From DATAZK01 sp965199805 (GTDB lineage: Bacteria > Actinomycetota > Actinomycetes > Frankiales > Frankiaceae), in the NCBI GenBank assembly GCA_965199805.1, contig CBDATO010000003.1:1426001-1490000 (forward strand): a stretch of DNA of 64,000 bases, in the 5' to 3' direction. How positions within the stretch are numbered: the first letter of the stretch is position 1; each line of letters opens with the position of its first letter. The notes under the pieces are model-generated. The model ran no database searches, had not been told where the DNA came from, and saw only the letters and a program-made list of their open reading frames with translations. The position numbers and the translations under genes are program-made. Shown here one piece after another: positions 50,507 through 59,451 of this stretch.

Positions 50507-53209
50507 TCAGCGGGTGTCGCTGCCCGAGGAACGCTCCAGCACGCTGGCCCGGCCGGCCTCGAGCCGGGCGACCGGCACGCGGAACGGCGAGCAGGAGACG
50601 TAGTTGAGCCCGACCTCGTGGAAGAAGTGGACGCTGTCCGGGTCACCGCCGTGCTCGCCGCAGACGCCGACCTTGAGGTCGGGACGCGTCGCCCGGCCTT
50701 CTTCGGTGGCGATGCGGACCATGCGGCCGATGCCCTCGCGGTCGAGCGACTCGAACGGCGAGACGCCGAAGATGCCGAGGTCGAGGTACTGCGAGAAGAA
50801 CGCGGCCTCGACGTCGTCCCGCGAGAAGCCCCAGCCCATCTGGGTGAGGTCGTTGGTGCCGAAGCTGAAGAACTCGGCGGCCTCGGCGATCTGGCCCGCC
50901 GTCATCGCCGCCCGCGGCACCTCGATCATCGTGCCGATCAGAGCCGGCACGTCGACACCGGCCTCGGAGGCGACGTCGGCGAGGATCCGCTGCGCCTCCT
51001 CCTTCACGAACTCTAGCTCCTGCACGGCTCCGACCAGCGGCACCATGATCTCCGGGTGCGGGTCGAGGCCCTTCTTGCGGCACTCGGCCGCCGCCTCGGC
51101 GATGGCCCGCACCTGCATCGCGAACAGGCCCGGGATGACGAGGCCGAGGCGCACGCCGCGCAGGCCCAGCATCGGGTTCTGCTCGTGCAGCCGGCGGACG
51201 GCCTCCAGGAGGGTCTTGTCGCGGCCCGGGTCGTTGCCGGTGGCCTCGGCGACGGCGACCTTGACGGCCAGCTCCTCCAGCGACGGGAGGAACTCGTGCA
51301 GCGGCGGGTCGATCAGGCGCACGGTGACGGGCAGCCCGTCCATGGCCGTCAAGATGCCGACGAAGTCACCGCGCTGCAGCGGCAGCAGGGCAGCGAGTGC
51401 CGCGTCGCGGCCGGCCGCGCCGTCGGCGAGGATCAGGTCCTCGACCAGCTGGCGACGCTCGCCGAGGAACATGTGCTCGGTGCGGCAGAGCCCGATGCCG
51501 GCGGCACCGAAGCGGCGCGCCCGCTCGGAGTCCTCCGGGGTGTCGGAGTTGGCCCGCACGCCGAGGCGGCGCTCGGAGTCGGCGTGCGTGACGAGCCGGT
51601 GCACGGCGGCGACCAGGTCGTCGGCGTCGGCCGGGATGGTGCCCTCGAAGTACTGCACGACGGGTGAGTCCATGACCGGGACCTCACCGAGGTAGACGAC
51701 GCCGCTGGTGCCGTCGATGGAGATGACGTCACCCTCCCTGACGACGATGCCGCCCGGGGCGGAGAAGGTGCGACCGCGCAGGTCGACCTCGAGCTCCTCG
51801 GCGCCGGAGACGCAGGTCTTGCCCATGCCGCGGGCGACGACGGCGGCATGGGAGGTCTTGCCGCCGCGCGAGGTGAGGATGCCGTTGGCGGCGATCATGC
51901 CGTGCAGGTCGTCGGGGGTGGTCTCGCGGCGGACCAGGATGACCTGCTCGCCGCGGGCCGCCCACTCGACGGCGGAGTCGGAGTCGAAGACGGCCTTGCC
52001 GACCGCCGCGCCCGGCGAGGCGTTGACGCCCTTGCCGATGCGCTGCTTGGCGGACTCGTCGTCGAAGCGCGGGAACATCAGCATCCCGAGTTGGGCGCCG
52101 GTGACGCGCAGCAGTGCCTCGTCGAGGTCGATGAGGCCCTCGTCGATGAGCTGGGTGGCGATGCGGAAGGCGGCGCCCGCGGTGCGCTTGCCGACCCGGG
52201 TCTGCAGCATCCAGAGCTTGCCGCGCTCGACGGTGAACTCGATGTCGCACAGGTCGCGGTAGTGCCGCTCCAGCGTCGACATGATCTCCATGAGCTGGTC
52301 GTACGAGGCCTTGTCGAGCTGCTCGAGGTCGGCGAGCGGCACCGTGTTACGGATGCCGGCGACGACGTCCTCGCCCTGCGCGTTCTGCAGGTAGTCGCCG
52401 TAGACGCCCTGATCGCCGCTGCCCGGGTCGCGGGTGAAGGCGACGCCGGTGCCGGAGGTCATGCCGATGTTGCCGAAGACCATCGTGACGATGTTGACGG
52501 CGGTACCGAGGTCGGCGGGGATGCGCTCCTGGCGGCGGTACAGCCGGGCGCGGTCGCCGTTCCAGGAGTCGAAGACGGCGCTGACGGCGAGGTCCATCTG
52601 CTCGCGCGGGTCCTGCGGGAAGTCGCGTCCGGTCTCTTCGCGGACGATCTGCTTGAAGGTCTCGACCAGGGTGCGGAAGTCGTTCTCGTCGAGGTCGAGG
52701 TCGTTGGTGGTGCCCTTGGCCTGCTTGGCCTCGTCCATCGCGTGCTCGAAGCGCTCACCGTCGACGCCGAGCACCGTCTTGCCGAACATCTGCACCAGAC
52801 GGCGGTAGGAGTCCCACGCGAAGCGCGGGTTGTCGCCCTGCTTCGCGAGGCCCTCGACGGACGCGTCGTTCAGCCCGATGTTGAGGACGGTGTCCATCAT
52901 CCCGGGCATCGAGAACTTCGCGCCGGAGCGCACCGAGACCAGCAGCGGATCGGCCGGATCGCCGAGCGTCTTGCCCATGGCCTTCTCCAGGCCGGCCAGG
53001 TGCTCGGTGACCTCGTTCTCCAGCTCGGCGGGAGCGGCGCCCCGGTTCAGGTACTCGCGGCAGGCCTCGGTCGTGATGACGAAGCCGGGCGGCACGGGCA
53101 GACCGAGGTTGGTCATCTCGGCGAGGTTGGCGCCCTTCCCTCCCAGCAGGTCCTTGAGGTCACGATTGCCTTCGGCGAAGTCGTAGACGTACTTCATGCC
53201 AGACCCCAT
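50507..53209 (-). CDS. ppdK: Pyruvate, phosphate dikinase
   Basis: A 900-residue enzyme interconverting pyruvate + ATP + Pi with phosphoenolpyruvate + AMP + PPi. The N-terminal ATP-grasp part has LLGGKGANLAEM and VSVRSGAKFSMPGMMDT. The central phosphohistidine domain has GGKTSHAAVVARGMGK with the catalytic His. The C-terminal PEP/pyruvate barrel ends GVCGEHGGDPDSVHFF, with the Cys that acts as proton donor. All three domains are intact. ATG 53207-53209 is set by GGAGGAA about five bases upstream. It allows gluconeogenic PEP formation or glycolytic ATP gain; no regulatory RP gene is seen beside it. Confidence 0.97.
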   Translation of the reverse strand: MGSGMKYVYDFAEGNRDLKDLLGGKGANLAEMTNLGLPVPPGFVITTEACREYLNRGAAPAELENEVTEHLAGLEKAMGKTLGDPADPLLVSVRSGAKFSMPGMMDTVLNIGLNDASVEGLAKQGDNPRFAWDSYRRLVQMFGKTVLGVDGERFEHAMDEAKQAKGTTNDLDLDENDFRTLVETFKQIVREETGRDFPQDPREQMDLAVSAVFDSWNGDRARLYRRQERIPADLGTAVNIVTMVFGNIGMTSGTGVAFTRDPGSGDQGVYGDYLQNAQGEDVVAGIRNTVPLADLEQLDKASYDQLMEIMSTLERHYRDLCDIEFTVERGKLWMLQTRVGKRTAGAAFRIATQLIDEGLIDLDEALLRVTGAQLGMLMFPRFDDESAKQRIGKGVNASPGAAVGKAVFDSDSAVEWAARGEQVILVRRETTPDDLHGMIAANGILTSRGGKTSHAAVVARGMGKTCVSGAEELEVDLRGRTFSAPGGIVVREGDVISIDGTSGVVYLGEVPVMDSPVVQYFEGTIPADADDLVAAVHRLVTHADSERRLGVRANSDTPEDSERARRFGAAGIGLCRTEHMFLGERRQLVEDLILADGAAGRDAALAALLPLQRGDFVGILTAMDGLPVTVRLIDPPLHEFLPSLEELAVKVAVAEATGNDPGRDKTLLEAVRRLHEQNPMLGLRGVRLGLVIPGLFAMQVRAIAEAAAECRKKGLDPHPEIMVPLVGAVQELEFVKEEAQRILADVASEAGVDVPALIGTMIEVPRAAMTAGQIAEAAEFFSFGTNDLTQMGWGFSRDDVEAAFFSQYLDLGIFGVSPFESLDREGIGRMVRIATEEGRATRPDLKVGVCGEHGGDPDSVHFFHEVGLNYVSCSPFRVPVARLEAGRASVLERSSGSDTR

Positions 53210-53350
53210 GGAAATTCCTCCGCAGTGAGGCGGTGTGAACGGCTCGTCACCGTGTCGGCTGCGGTGTCGCCGACTCCCGGTCAGGCTACTTATCGCTCGC
53301 GGCGCGCGGCAGCCGGGTGATGCACGGCCGTCCGCGTGGCTGAAGCGCGG

Positions 53351-55552
53351 ATGTCGGACCCTGCCGTCAAGATGCTTCACATGTCCTCGTCACCTCAGGC
53401 GGCTCCCCCGACGCCGGCCGGCAGCCGGACCACCGGGTGGCTCACCCCGCGCCGTCTGAAGTGGATGAAGTGGGTCGTGCTCGTCGTCTGGCTCGGCATC
53501 ATCGCGGGCATCGGGCCGCTGGCCGGCAAGCTCGGCGGCGCGCAGAAGAACGACGCGACGGCCTTCCTGCCCGGCAAGGCGGAGTCGACCAAGGTCTTCA
53601 CCGAGCTCAAGACCTTCCCGGGCGGCGATGCCGTACCGACCGTGATCGTCTACGCCCGCGACGCGGGGCTCACACCCGCCGACCTCGCCGTGATCAACCG
53701 CAATCGCACGACCCTCATCGGCTACGAGCACGTGGTCGGGCAGACCCCGCCGGTCATCCGCAGCGAGAACGGCAAGGCGGCGCTCATATCGCTGCGGGTG
53801 CAGGCCTCCGAGAACGGCGACACCCTGCTGAAGTGGGTCGACACCGTTCGTGACATGTCGCGGGCCGACCTGCCGGACGGCCTGACGACCGACCTCACCG
53901 GTCCGGGCGGCTATCTGCGCGACTCGCTGAAAGCCTTCGAGGGCATCGACGGCAAGCTGCTCATCGTCACGGTGTTCGTCGTCGCGATCATCCTGCTGCT
54001 GACCTATCGCAGCCTGTTCCTCTGGCTGGTGCCGCTGGTGTCCGTCGGCTTCGCCGCGGGTACCGCCCAGGGCCTCGTCTACCTGCTCACCAAGGCCGGG
54101 TTGGTGGTCAACGGCCAGAGCGCCGGCATCCTGACGGTGCTGGTCTTCGGCGCCGGCACCGATTACGCGCTCCTGCTGATCGCGCGCTACCGCGAGGAGC
54201 TGCACCACACCCAGGACCGGCACCTCGCGATGGCCCGCGCCTACAAGCAGGCGGCTCCCGCGCTGCTGGCCTCGGGCTCCACGGTGACGATCGGCCTGCT
54301 CTGCCTGCTGTTCAGCGAGCTGGAGAGTGACAAGGGGCTCGGCCCGGTGGGCGCCGTCGGCGTGCTGTGCGCCCTGGCCGCCCAGCTCACGCTGCTGCCG
54401 GCGCTGCTCATGATCTTCGGACGCAAGCTCTTCTGGCCGTTCGTCCCCAAGGTCGACGCCGCCGGGCTGGACGCCGACGGCCCGTGGGTGCGGGTGTCGC
54501 GCTTCCTCGGCCGCCACCCGCGCCGGATCTGGCTCGGCACCCTCGCGGTGCTGGTCGCGCTCTGCTTCGGACTGCTCGACTTCAACACCGGCCTCACCCA
54601 GGAGCAGGGCTTCCGCGACAAGACCGAGTCCGTCGCCGGCCAGCAGCTGATCTCGGCGTCCTTCCCGGCCGGCGCGTCCCAGCCCGCCACCGTGATCGCC
54701 AACGCGTCGGCCACGTCCACCATCGTCAGCACCGCCCGGAGCGTGCCCGGAGTCGTGAGCGCGATCCCGGTGGGGGCAGCCTCCAACGGCCGGATGCAGG
54801 TCGACGTCGTGCTCCAGCAGCCCGACGGCGACGCCGCCGATGCGGCGATCCGGGGGCTGCGCGACAAGCTGCACGCCATCCCGGGAGCCGACGCCCTCGT
54901 GGGTGGGCAGACCGCGACCACGCTGGACGTCAACGACGCCAGCAGTCACGACGTGAAGGTGATCATCCCGATCGTGCTGGTGGTGGTGCTGGTCATCCTG
55001 GGCCTGCTGCTGCGGGCCGTCCTCGCGCCCGTCCTGCTCATGGTCACGGTGGTGCTGTCGTACTTGAGCTCGCTGGGGCTCGCCGCCCTGATCTACGACT
55101 GGGGGTTCAACTTCCCGGGCAGCGATCCGTCGCTGCCGCTGTTCGCCTTCATCTTCCTGGTGGCGCTCGGCATCGACTACAACATCTTCCTGATGTCCCG
55201 GGTACGGGAGGAGTCCGAGCGCGGCGGCACGCGCTACGGCACGATGCGCGGCGTGGCCACCACCGGTGGTGTCATCACGAGCGCCGGTGTCGTCCTCGCC
55301 GCCACGTTCTCGGTGCTGGGCGTGCTCCCGCTCGTCCAGCTCACGCAGATCGGCATCGTCGTGGCGGTCGGCGTCCTGCTCGACACCTTCATCGTGCGGT
55401 CGCTGCTGGTGCCCGCGCTCACGCTCGAGATCGGCTCCAGGATCTGGTGGCCGAGCAAGCTGCAACACGTCCCCGACCACCCCGACTCCCCGGAGCCCCA
55501 CGTGCCGCTGCCCGATCCCGTCGAGACCGGCGCAGCCCGGAGCGCCGAATGA
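53351..55552 (+). CDS. MMPL-family RND transporter
   Basis: About 733 residues with twelve predicted helices in two halves of six, each with a large external domain after its first helix. The proton-path motifs are visible: FGAGTDYALLLIARYREEL near residue 255 and VALGIDYNIFLMSRVREES near 610. MMPL proteins export lipids or other envelope molecules in actinobacteria. The start is not firm; GTG 53336, ATG 53351 and ATG 53381 are all possible, without a clear ribosome site. Its stop overlaps the ATG of a lipoprotein gene, which suggests a joint envelope function. Confidence 0.9.
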   Translation: MSDPAVKMLHMSSSPQAAPPTPAGSRTTGWLTPRRLKWMKWVVLVVWLGIIAGIGPLAGKLGGAQKNDATAFLPGKAESTKVFTELKTFPGGDAVPTVIVYARDAGLTPADLAVINRNRTTLIGYEHVVGQTPPVIRSENGKAALISLRVQASENGDTLLKWVDTVRDMSRADLPDGLTTDLTGPGGYLRDSLKAFEGIDGKLLIVTVFVVAIILLLTYRSLFLWLVPLVSVGFAAGTAQGLVYLLTKAGLVVNGQSAGILTVLVFGAGTDYALLLIARYREELHHTQDRHLAMARAYKQAAPALLASGSTVTIGLLCLLFSELESDKGLGPVGAVGVLCALAAQLTLLPALLMIFGRKLFWPFVPKVDAAGLDADGPWVRVSRFLGRHPRRIWLGTLAVLVALCFGLLDFNTGLTQEQGFRDKTESVAGQQLISASFPAGASQPATVIANASATSTIVSTARSVPGVVSAIPVGAASNGRMQVDVVLQQPDGDAADAAIRGLRDKLHAIPGADALVGGQTATTLDVNDASSHDVKVIIPIVLVVVLVILGLLLRAVLAPVLLMVTVVLSYLSSLGLAALIYDWGFNFPGSDPSLPLFAFIFLVALGIDYNIFLMSRVREESERGGTRYGTMRGVATTGGVITSAGVVLAATFSVLGVLPLVQLTQIGIVVAVGVLLDTFIVRSLLVPALTLEIGSRIWWPSKLQHVPDHPDSPEPHVPLPDPVETGAARSAE

Positions 55553-56550
55553 CCCGGCTCGCCCGCAGCCGCCGTCCTGGGGCCGCGCTCGCCGCGCTGG
55601 CGCTCGCCGTCGCCGTGCCGCTCGCCGCCTGCTCGAGCGGGTCCGGCTCGGCGCAGAACCCGCCCAGCGCGGCGCCCGGCGCGAGCTCCGGGTCATCCGG
55701 AGCGGCAAGTGCCTCGCCGTCGTCCAGCCCCACGCCGACCCCCAGCCCGACCCCGACGATCCCCGCGCCCCGTGGTGCGCCCGGGCAGTGGACCACCGTG
55801 GTCGAGCACGAGGGCCGGCCGGAGATCCAGACCCAGACGGTCAGCGCCGGCGGCTCGACGGTCGTCGTGCTGCGCACCGACGTCTACACCAGCAAGCTCG
55901 TGCTCCACCCCGGCTACGAGGAGCCCGGCGCCGACGGCTGGCCCACCCAGGCCCGCATCACCGATGCCGAGAAGCCCACGCTGCTCGCCTTCTTCAACGG
56001 CGGCTTCCGGATGGGGCTCGGGCTCGGCGGCTTCCAGATCGGCACCCGGGTCGGCTATCCGATCAATCCCGGCTTCGCGTCGGTGGTCACCTACGCCGAC
56101 GGCCGGTCCGACATCGGGCGCTGGGGCACCCAGGTGCCCAACAGCAAGAAGAAGGTCGTCAGCGTCCGGCAGAACCTCGGGATGCTGGTCGACAACGGGG
56201 CGCTGGCGGTGGACGTCGACCAGTACGGGCCCTGGGGTGCCACGCTCGGCGGCGGCTTCGCGGTCGCCCGCTCCGGCCTCGGCATCGACCGCTACGGCAA
56301 CCTGCTGTACGCGGGGAGCTCGTACGCAACGCCCCGCGCCGTCGGTCAGGCGCTGATCGACTCGGGCGCGGTGCGGGCGATGCAGCTCGACATCAACCCG
56401 ATGTGGGTCTGCAGCTTCTACGTGCCGAACGCGCTCACGGTCAAGGTCGGGCTGGCCGGCCAGTACTGCGGGGTCGGCACGATGCTGAACCCGTACGGGC
56501 GGGACTGGTTCTCCATCGCTCGCACCGACCCCCTGGCCGGCAGCAGCTGA
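55549..56550 (+). CDS. Lipoprotein with phosphodiester glycosidase (NAGPA-like) domain
   Basis: A 333-residue exported lipoprotein. The signal has a lipobox LAAC near residue 28, then a Ser/Pro/Thr-rich linker to about 75. The folded domain (about 80-330) carries AFFNGGFRMG near 146, VRQNLGMLVDNG near 206, YAGSSYATPRAVGQALIDSG in the C-terminal third and AMQLDINPMW, the pattern of NAGPA/DUF2233 proteins that cleave sugar-1-phosphodiesters. The ATG overlaps the MMPL stop (ATGA). Acting on envelope glycolipid or glycopolymer linkages is plausible. Confidence 0.86.
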   Translation: MTRLARSRRPGAALAALALAVAVPLAACSSGSGSAQNPPSAAPGASSGSSGAASASPSSSPTPTPSPTPTIPAPRGAPGQWTTVVEHEGRPEIQTQTVSAGGSTVVVLRTDVYTSKLVLHPGYEEPGADGWPTQARITDAEKPTLLAFFNGGFRMGLGLGGFQIGTRVGYPINPGFASVVTYADGRSDIGRWGTQVPNSKKKVVSVRQNLGMLVDNGALAVDVDQYGPWGATLGGGFAVARSGLGIDRYGNLLYAGSSYATPRAVGQALIDSGAVRAMQLDINPMWVCSFYVPNALTVKVGLAGQYCGVGTMLNPYGRDWFSIARTDPLAGSS

Positions 56551-56554
56551 CGGC

Positions 56555-57922
56555 TCACGGCTCCAGGCGGTCGATCAGGTAGGTGCGGACCGCGTCGAGG
56601 CCCACCCGCTCCTGCGTCATCGAGTCGCGCTCGCGGATGGTCACGGCCTGGTCCTCGAGGGTGTCGAAATCGACGGTGATCGAGTACGGGGTGCCCACCT
56701 CGTCCTGGCGCCGGTAGCGCCGCCCGATGGCGCCGGCGTCGTCGAAGTCGACGTTCCAGCGCTTGCGCAGCTGAGCAGCCAGATCACGGGCGACCGGTGA
56801 GAGGTCGGTGCTGCGCGAGAGCGGCAGCACGGCCGCCTTGACCGGGGCGAGCCGCGGGTCGAGTCGCAGCACCGTGCGCTTGTCGACGCCGCCCTTGGTG
56901 TTGGGCGCCTCGTCCACGGCGTAGGCGTCGAGCAGGAAGGCGAGCGCCGCACGGTCGACACCGGCGGCCGGCTCGATGACGAACGGGGTCCACCGCTCGC
57001 CCGAGGCCTGGTCGAAGTAGGACAGGTCGACGCCGCTGGCCTTGCCGTGGACGGTGAGGTCGTAATCGGTGCGGTTGGCGACGCCCTCGAGCTCGCCCCA
57101 CTCGCTGCCGGCGAACTGGAAGCGGTACTCCACGTCGACGGTGCGCTTGGAGTAGTGCGAGAGCTTCTCCTGCGGGTGCTCGAACAGGCGCAGGTTGTCG
57201 GGGTCGATCCCGAGGCCCGTGTACCAGGCGTAGCGGGTGTCGATCCAGTACTGGTGCCATTCCTCGTCGGAGCCGGGCGCGACGAAGAACTCCATCTCCA
57301 TCTGCTCGAACTCACGCGTACGGAAGATGAAGTTTCCCGGCGTGATCTCGTTGCGGAAGCTCTTGCCGATCTGCCCGATGCCGAACGGCGGCTTCTTGCG
57401 CGCCGACGACATGACGTTGGCGAAGTTGATGAAGATGCCCTGCGCCGTCTCCGGCCGCAGGTAGGCGAGGCCCGCCTCCCCCTCGGTCGCGCCGAGGTAG
57501 GTGCGCAGCAGGCCGTTGAACTGCTTGGGCTCGGTCCAGGCGCCCCGGGTGCCGCAGTGCGGGCACGCGATGTCGGCGAGCGCCTTGCCCTTCTCCTCCT
57601 CCAGGTGGTCGGCCCGGAAGCGGTGGTGACAGGCCTGGCACTCGACCAGCGGGTCGACGAACGCCTCGACGTGGCCGGACGTCTCCCACACCTCGCGGGC
57701 GAGGATCACCGAGGAGTCGAGGCCGACGACGTCGTCGCGGCCCTGCACCATGGCGCGCCACCACTCGCGCTTGATGTTGTTCTTCAGCTCCACACCGAGC
57801 GGGCCGTAGTCCCACGAGGCGCGCAGACCGCCGTAGATCTCGCTGGACGGGAAGACGATGCCGCGTCGCTTGCTGAGGCTGACGACGGCGTCGATGCGAT
57901 CGGAGTTGGCGTTTTTGGCCAT
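56555..57922 (-). CDS. glyS: Glycyl-tRNA synthetase (single-chain class II)
   Basis: A 455-residue homodimeric class II synthetase of the archaeal/eukaryal-like single-chain type found in actinobacteria. Motif 1 region SSEIYGGLRASWDYGPLG is near residues 26-43. A zinc-binding insert has CQACHHRF and CPHCGTRG. Motif 2 is GKSFRNEITPGNFIFRTREF (near 185-204). Motif 3 and the C-terminal anticodon-binding domain (from about 360) follow. It attaches glycine to tRNA-Gly. It is convergent with the NAGPA-like gene (four bases apart). Confidence 0.97.
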   Translation of the reverse strand: MAKNANSDRIDAVVSLSKRRGIVFPSSEIYGGLRASWDYGPLGVELKNNIKREWWRAMVQGRDDVVGLDSSVILAREVWETSGHVEAFVDPLVECQACHHRFRADHLEEEKGKALADIACPHCGTRGAWTEPKQFNGLLRTYLGATEGEAGLAYLRPETAQGIFINFANVMSSARKKPPFGIGQIGKSFRNEITPGNFIFRTREFEQMEMEFFVAPGSDEEWHQYWIDTRYAWYTGLGIDPDNLRLFEHPQEKLSHYSKRTVDVEYRFQFAGSEWGELEGVANRTDYDLTVHGKASGVDLSYFDQASGERWTPFVIEPAAGVDRAALAFLLDAYAVDEAPNTKGGVDKRTVLRLDPRLAPVKAAVLPLSRSTDLSPVARDLAAQLRKRWNVDFDDAGAIGRRYRRQDEVGTPYSITVDFDTLEDQAVTIRERDSMTQERVGLDAVRTYLIDRLEP

Positions 57923-58016
57923 GGTGTACGGAGCTCCATCCGGCTGGCGGTCGGCGGTCAGCCGGGGAATCTACCTGGCGTTTCACACGCCGCTGAGGTT
58001 GTGCGCCTTCAGCGAA

Positions 58017-58367
58017 TCACGCGGAGTCGGTGGGCGGCGTCTCGTAGACGCCCGGCTCGTCGTCCGCGTAGGGCATGAGCGGCATCGCCTCGATGCGCAC
58101 GTCGTACGCCGACAGCGCCCGCCGCCAGGTCCCCACGCCGTCCCATTCGCTGACCAGCACCCAGTGGGTCGGGTCGTCGAGCGCCTGCGCCGACTGGGTA
58201 CGCCGGTGGCCGGGCCGCGTCGCCAGAGCGGCGGCCAGTCTGCCGAGTCCGGCTCCCATGGCGCCCGGCTCGAGCTGGCCCTCGGGCACGACGAAGCGGG
58301 TCACGACAAGGACAGCGGTCTCCGGGCTTGTGGACACAACTGCACAGTCTGCCCAGTCGTCCTCCAT
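58017..58367 (-). CDS. ABM-like small protein
   Basis: Up to 116 residues of a ferredoxin-like domain: VLVVTRFVVPEG as the first strand, THWVLVSEWDGVGTWRRAL in the middle and a Pro-rich acidic end. This resembles antibiotic biosynthesis monooxygenase-like proteins. The ATG at 58367 leaves only nine bases to the divergent membrane-protein start; GTG at 58337, just before the domain, may be the real start. No partner gene is evident. Confidence 0.7.
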   Translation of the reverse strand: MEDDWADCAVVSTSPETAVLVVTRFVVPEGQLEPGAMGAGLGRLAAALATRPGHRRTQSAQALDDPTHWVLVSEWDGVGTWRRALSAYDVRIEAMPLMPYADDEPGVYETPPTDSA

Positions 58368-58376
58368 GATGGGCCG

Positions 58377-58781
58377 GTGCCGCCGCCGAAGAAGCGCCCA
58401 CAGAAGCGCGCCCCCCAGCAGCAGCGGTCTGCGCGGCCGCCGCGACCCACCGGGCGCACGTCGACCGGCCCGGCCCGGCCCTTCTACACGCCGGACAGCT
58501 CACCGCTGCGGCAGGCCGTGGAGCGGCGGAGCGCCCCCGTGCTGGTGCTGCTGACCCGCGGCCCGCGCCTGCTCATGTCGCTGCTGCCGCTGGCACTGCT
58601 GCTGCTCGGCCTCTTCCTGCCGCTCGCCCTCGGCCTGATCGCCCTGGTGGTCTTCCTGCTCTTCACGGGGTGGCTGGCCTACCTGTCGTGGCCGCGCTCC
58701 GACACCGGCGCCAAGGCGATCCGCGTGGTGATGTTCGTCCTGGTGGTGGGCCTGATCGTGCTGCGACTGGTGCGCGCCTGA
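58377..58781 (+). CDS. Small membrane protein (DUF6703-like)
   Basis: A 134-residue protein. The N-terminal 45 residues are Pro/Arg/Lys/Gln-rich and disordered. They are followed by PLRQAVERRSAPVLVLL and then three hydrophobic segments (LLPLALLLLGLFLPLALG, LIALVVFLLFTGWLAYLSW, VVMFVLVVGLIVLRLV). The RQAVERRSAP element is common in actinomycete DUF6703 proteins, whose function is unknown. The GTG start (58377) faces the divergent ABM-like gene closely. Confidence 0.75.
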   Translation: MPPPKKRPQKRAPQQQRSARPPRPTGRTSTGPARPFYTPDSSPLRQAVERRSAPVLVLLTRGPRLLMSLLPLALLLLGLFLPLALGLIALVVFLLFTGWLAYLSWPRSDTGAKAIRVVMFVLVVGLIVLRLVRA

Positions 58782-58795
58782 CCCGGGTCCGAGCG

Positions 58796-59323
58796 TCAGG
58801 ACGAAGGTGACGCGGCGCGCGGGCGCCACACGCTGACTCGCAGCGGCGACGCACCGGCGAGCATCGTCACCTCGCAGTCCAGCTCCGCCCCGCCGACCGT
58901 CAGTGACAGCCCCGAGCCCTGCACGACGGACGTCGGACCGATGCCCGCGACGCCGGGCACGAGCCGCGCGAGCCGGGTGACCATGTCGCCGAGCAGGCCG
59001 GTGACCGCATCGTCGATGTCGCCGGTGGCCAGCTCGCTCTCGAGCAGGTCCAGCCGGGAGGACGCCACGGCGGCAGCGACCCCGGCCGGGGCGCGCAACG
59101 AGACCACGAGCGGCGCGCTCGCCTCGATCGTGGCGAAGGCACTCACCGTGAAGTCCGCCACCGGAGGCCGGGCGGCGCTGGACGGCCGGCGCAGCGTCCG
59201 GCCCACCTGCTGCTGCCACACGTCGCTGACGACCGCGGCGAGCACCTCGTCGTCCAGCTGAAGGTCGGTTTGCGGCGCGGACCGCCTCGGGATCACGGGT
59301 CCGACAGACGCGGCCTGCTGCAT
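58796..59323 (-). CDS. CheX-like domain protein, function unknown
   Basis: A 175-residue soluble protein. It resembles the CheX/CheC-like fold: VVSDVWQQQVGR at the start, then ASAPLVVSLRAPAGVAAAV as two strands and a helix, then GDIDDAVTGLLGDMVTRLAR, which aligns with the family's DalgElaNmiaGn helix but without the phosphatase Glu-Asn pair. The last strands resemble chemotaxis phosphatases too. It may therefore be a non-catalytic regulatory relative. No chemotaxis or flagellar genes are in the window. An AT-rich inverted repeat lies upstream. Confidence 0.6.
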   Translation of the reverse strand: MQQAASVGPVIPRRSAPQTDLQLDDEVLAAVVSDVWQQQVGRTLRRPSSAARPPVADFTVSAFATIEASAPLVVSLRAPAGVAAAVASSRLDLLESELATGDIDDAVTGLLGDMVTRLARLVPGVAGIGPTSVVQGSGLSLTVGGAELDCEVTMLAGASPLRVSVWRPRAASPSS

Positions 59324-59415
59324 CGCGCCGCCCCCTTCGCCTGCGTCCGATCACGGTCCGCCGGTCGTGCAGGAGTCGGCGGACAACCTCACTATGTGTG
59401 AGGTTCCTATCGACT

Positions 59416-59451
59416 GTGACCCATAGTTACGTAATAACTATTGAGGGTCAC
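59416..59451. repeat. AT-rich double inverted repeat overlapping uppS stop
   Basis: GTGACCC-ATAGTTA-CGTAA-TAACTAT-TGA-GGGTCAC: two nested seven-base arms, perfect in both, separated by three unpaired bases on one side. The AT-rich core stands out in this GC-rich genome. The uppS stop codon (59448-59450) lies inside the right arm. It could be a transcription terminator for uppS or an operator for the CheX-like gene that starts about 93 bases further on. Confidence 0.75.

Noticed and set aside
48111..50603. 830-codon open frame on the + strand
   Set aside because: Antisense shadow of dnaG and dgt, produced by high GC at third codon positions.
53390..55708. 772-codon open frame on the - strand
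   Set aside because: Antisense of the MMPL transporter; the His/Glu/Gln/Gly-rich translation has no domain, whereas the + strand frame has twelve helices and MMPL motifs.
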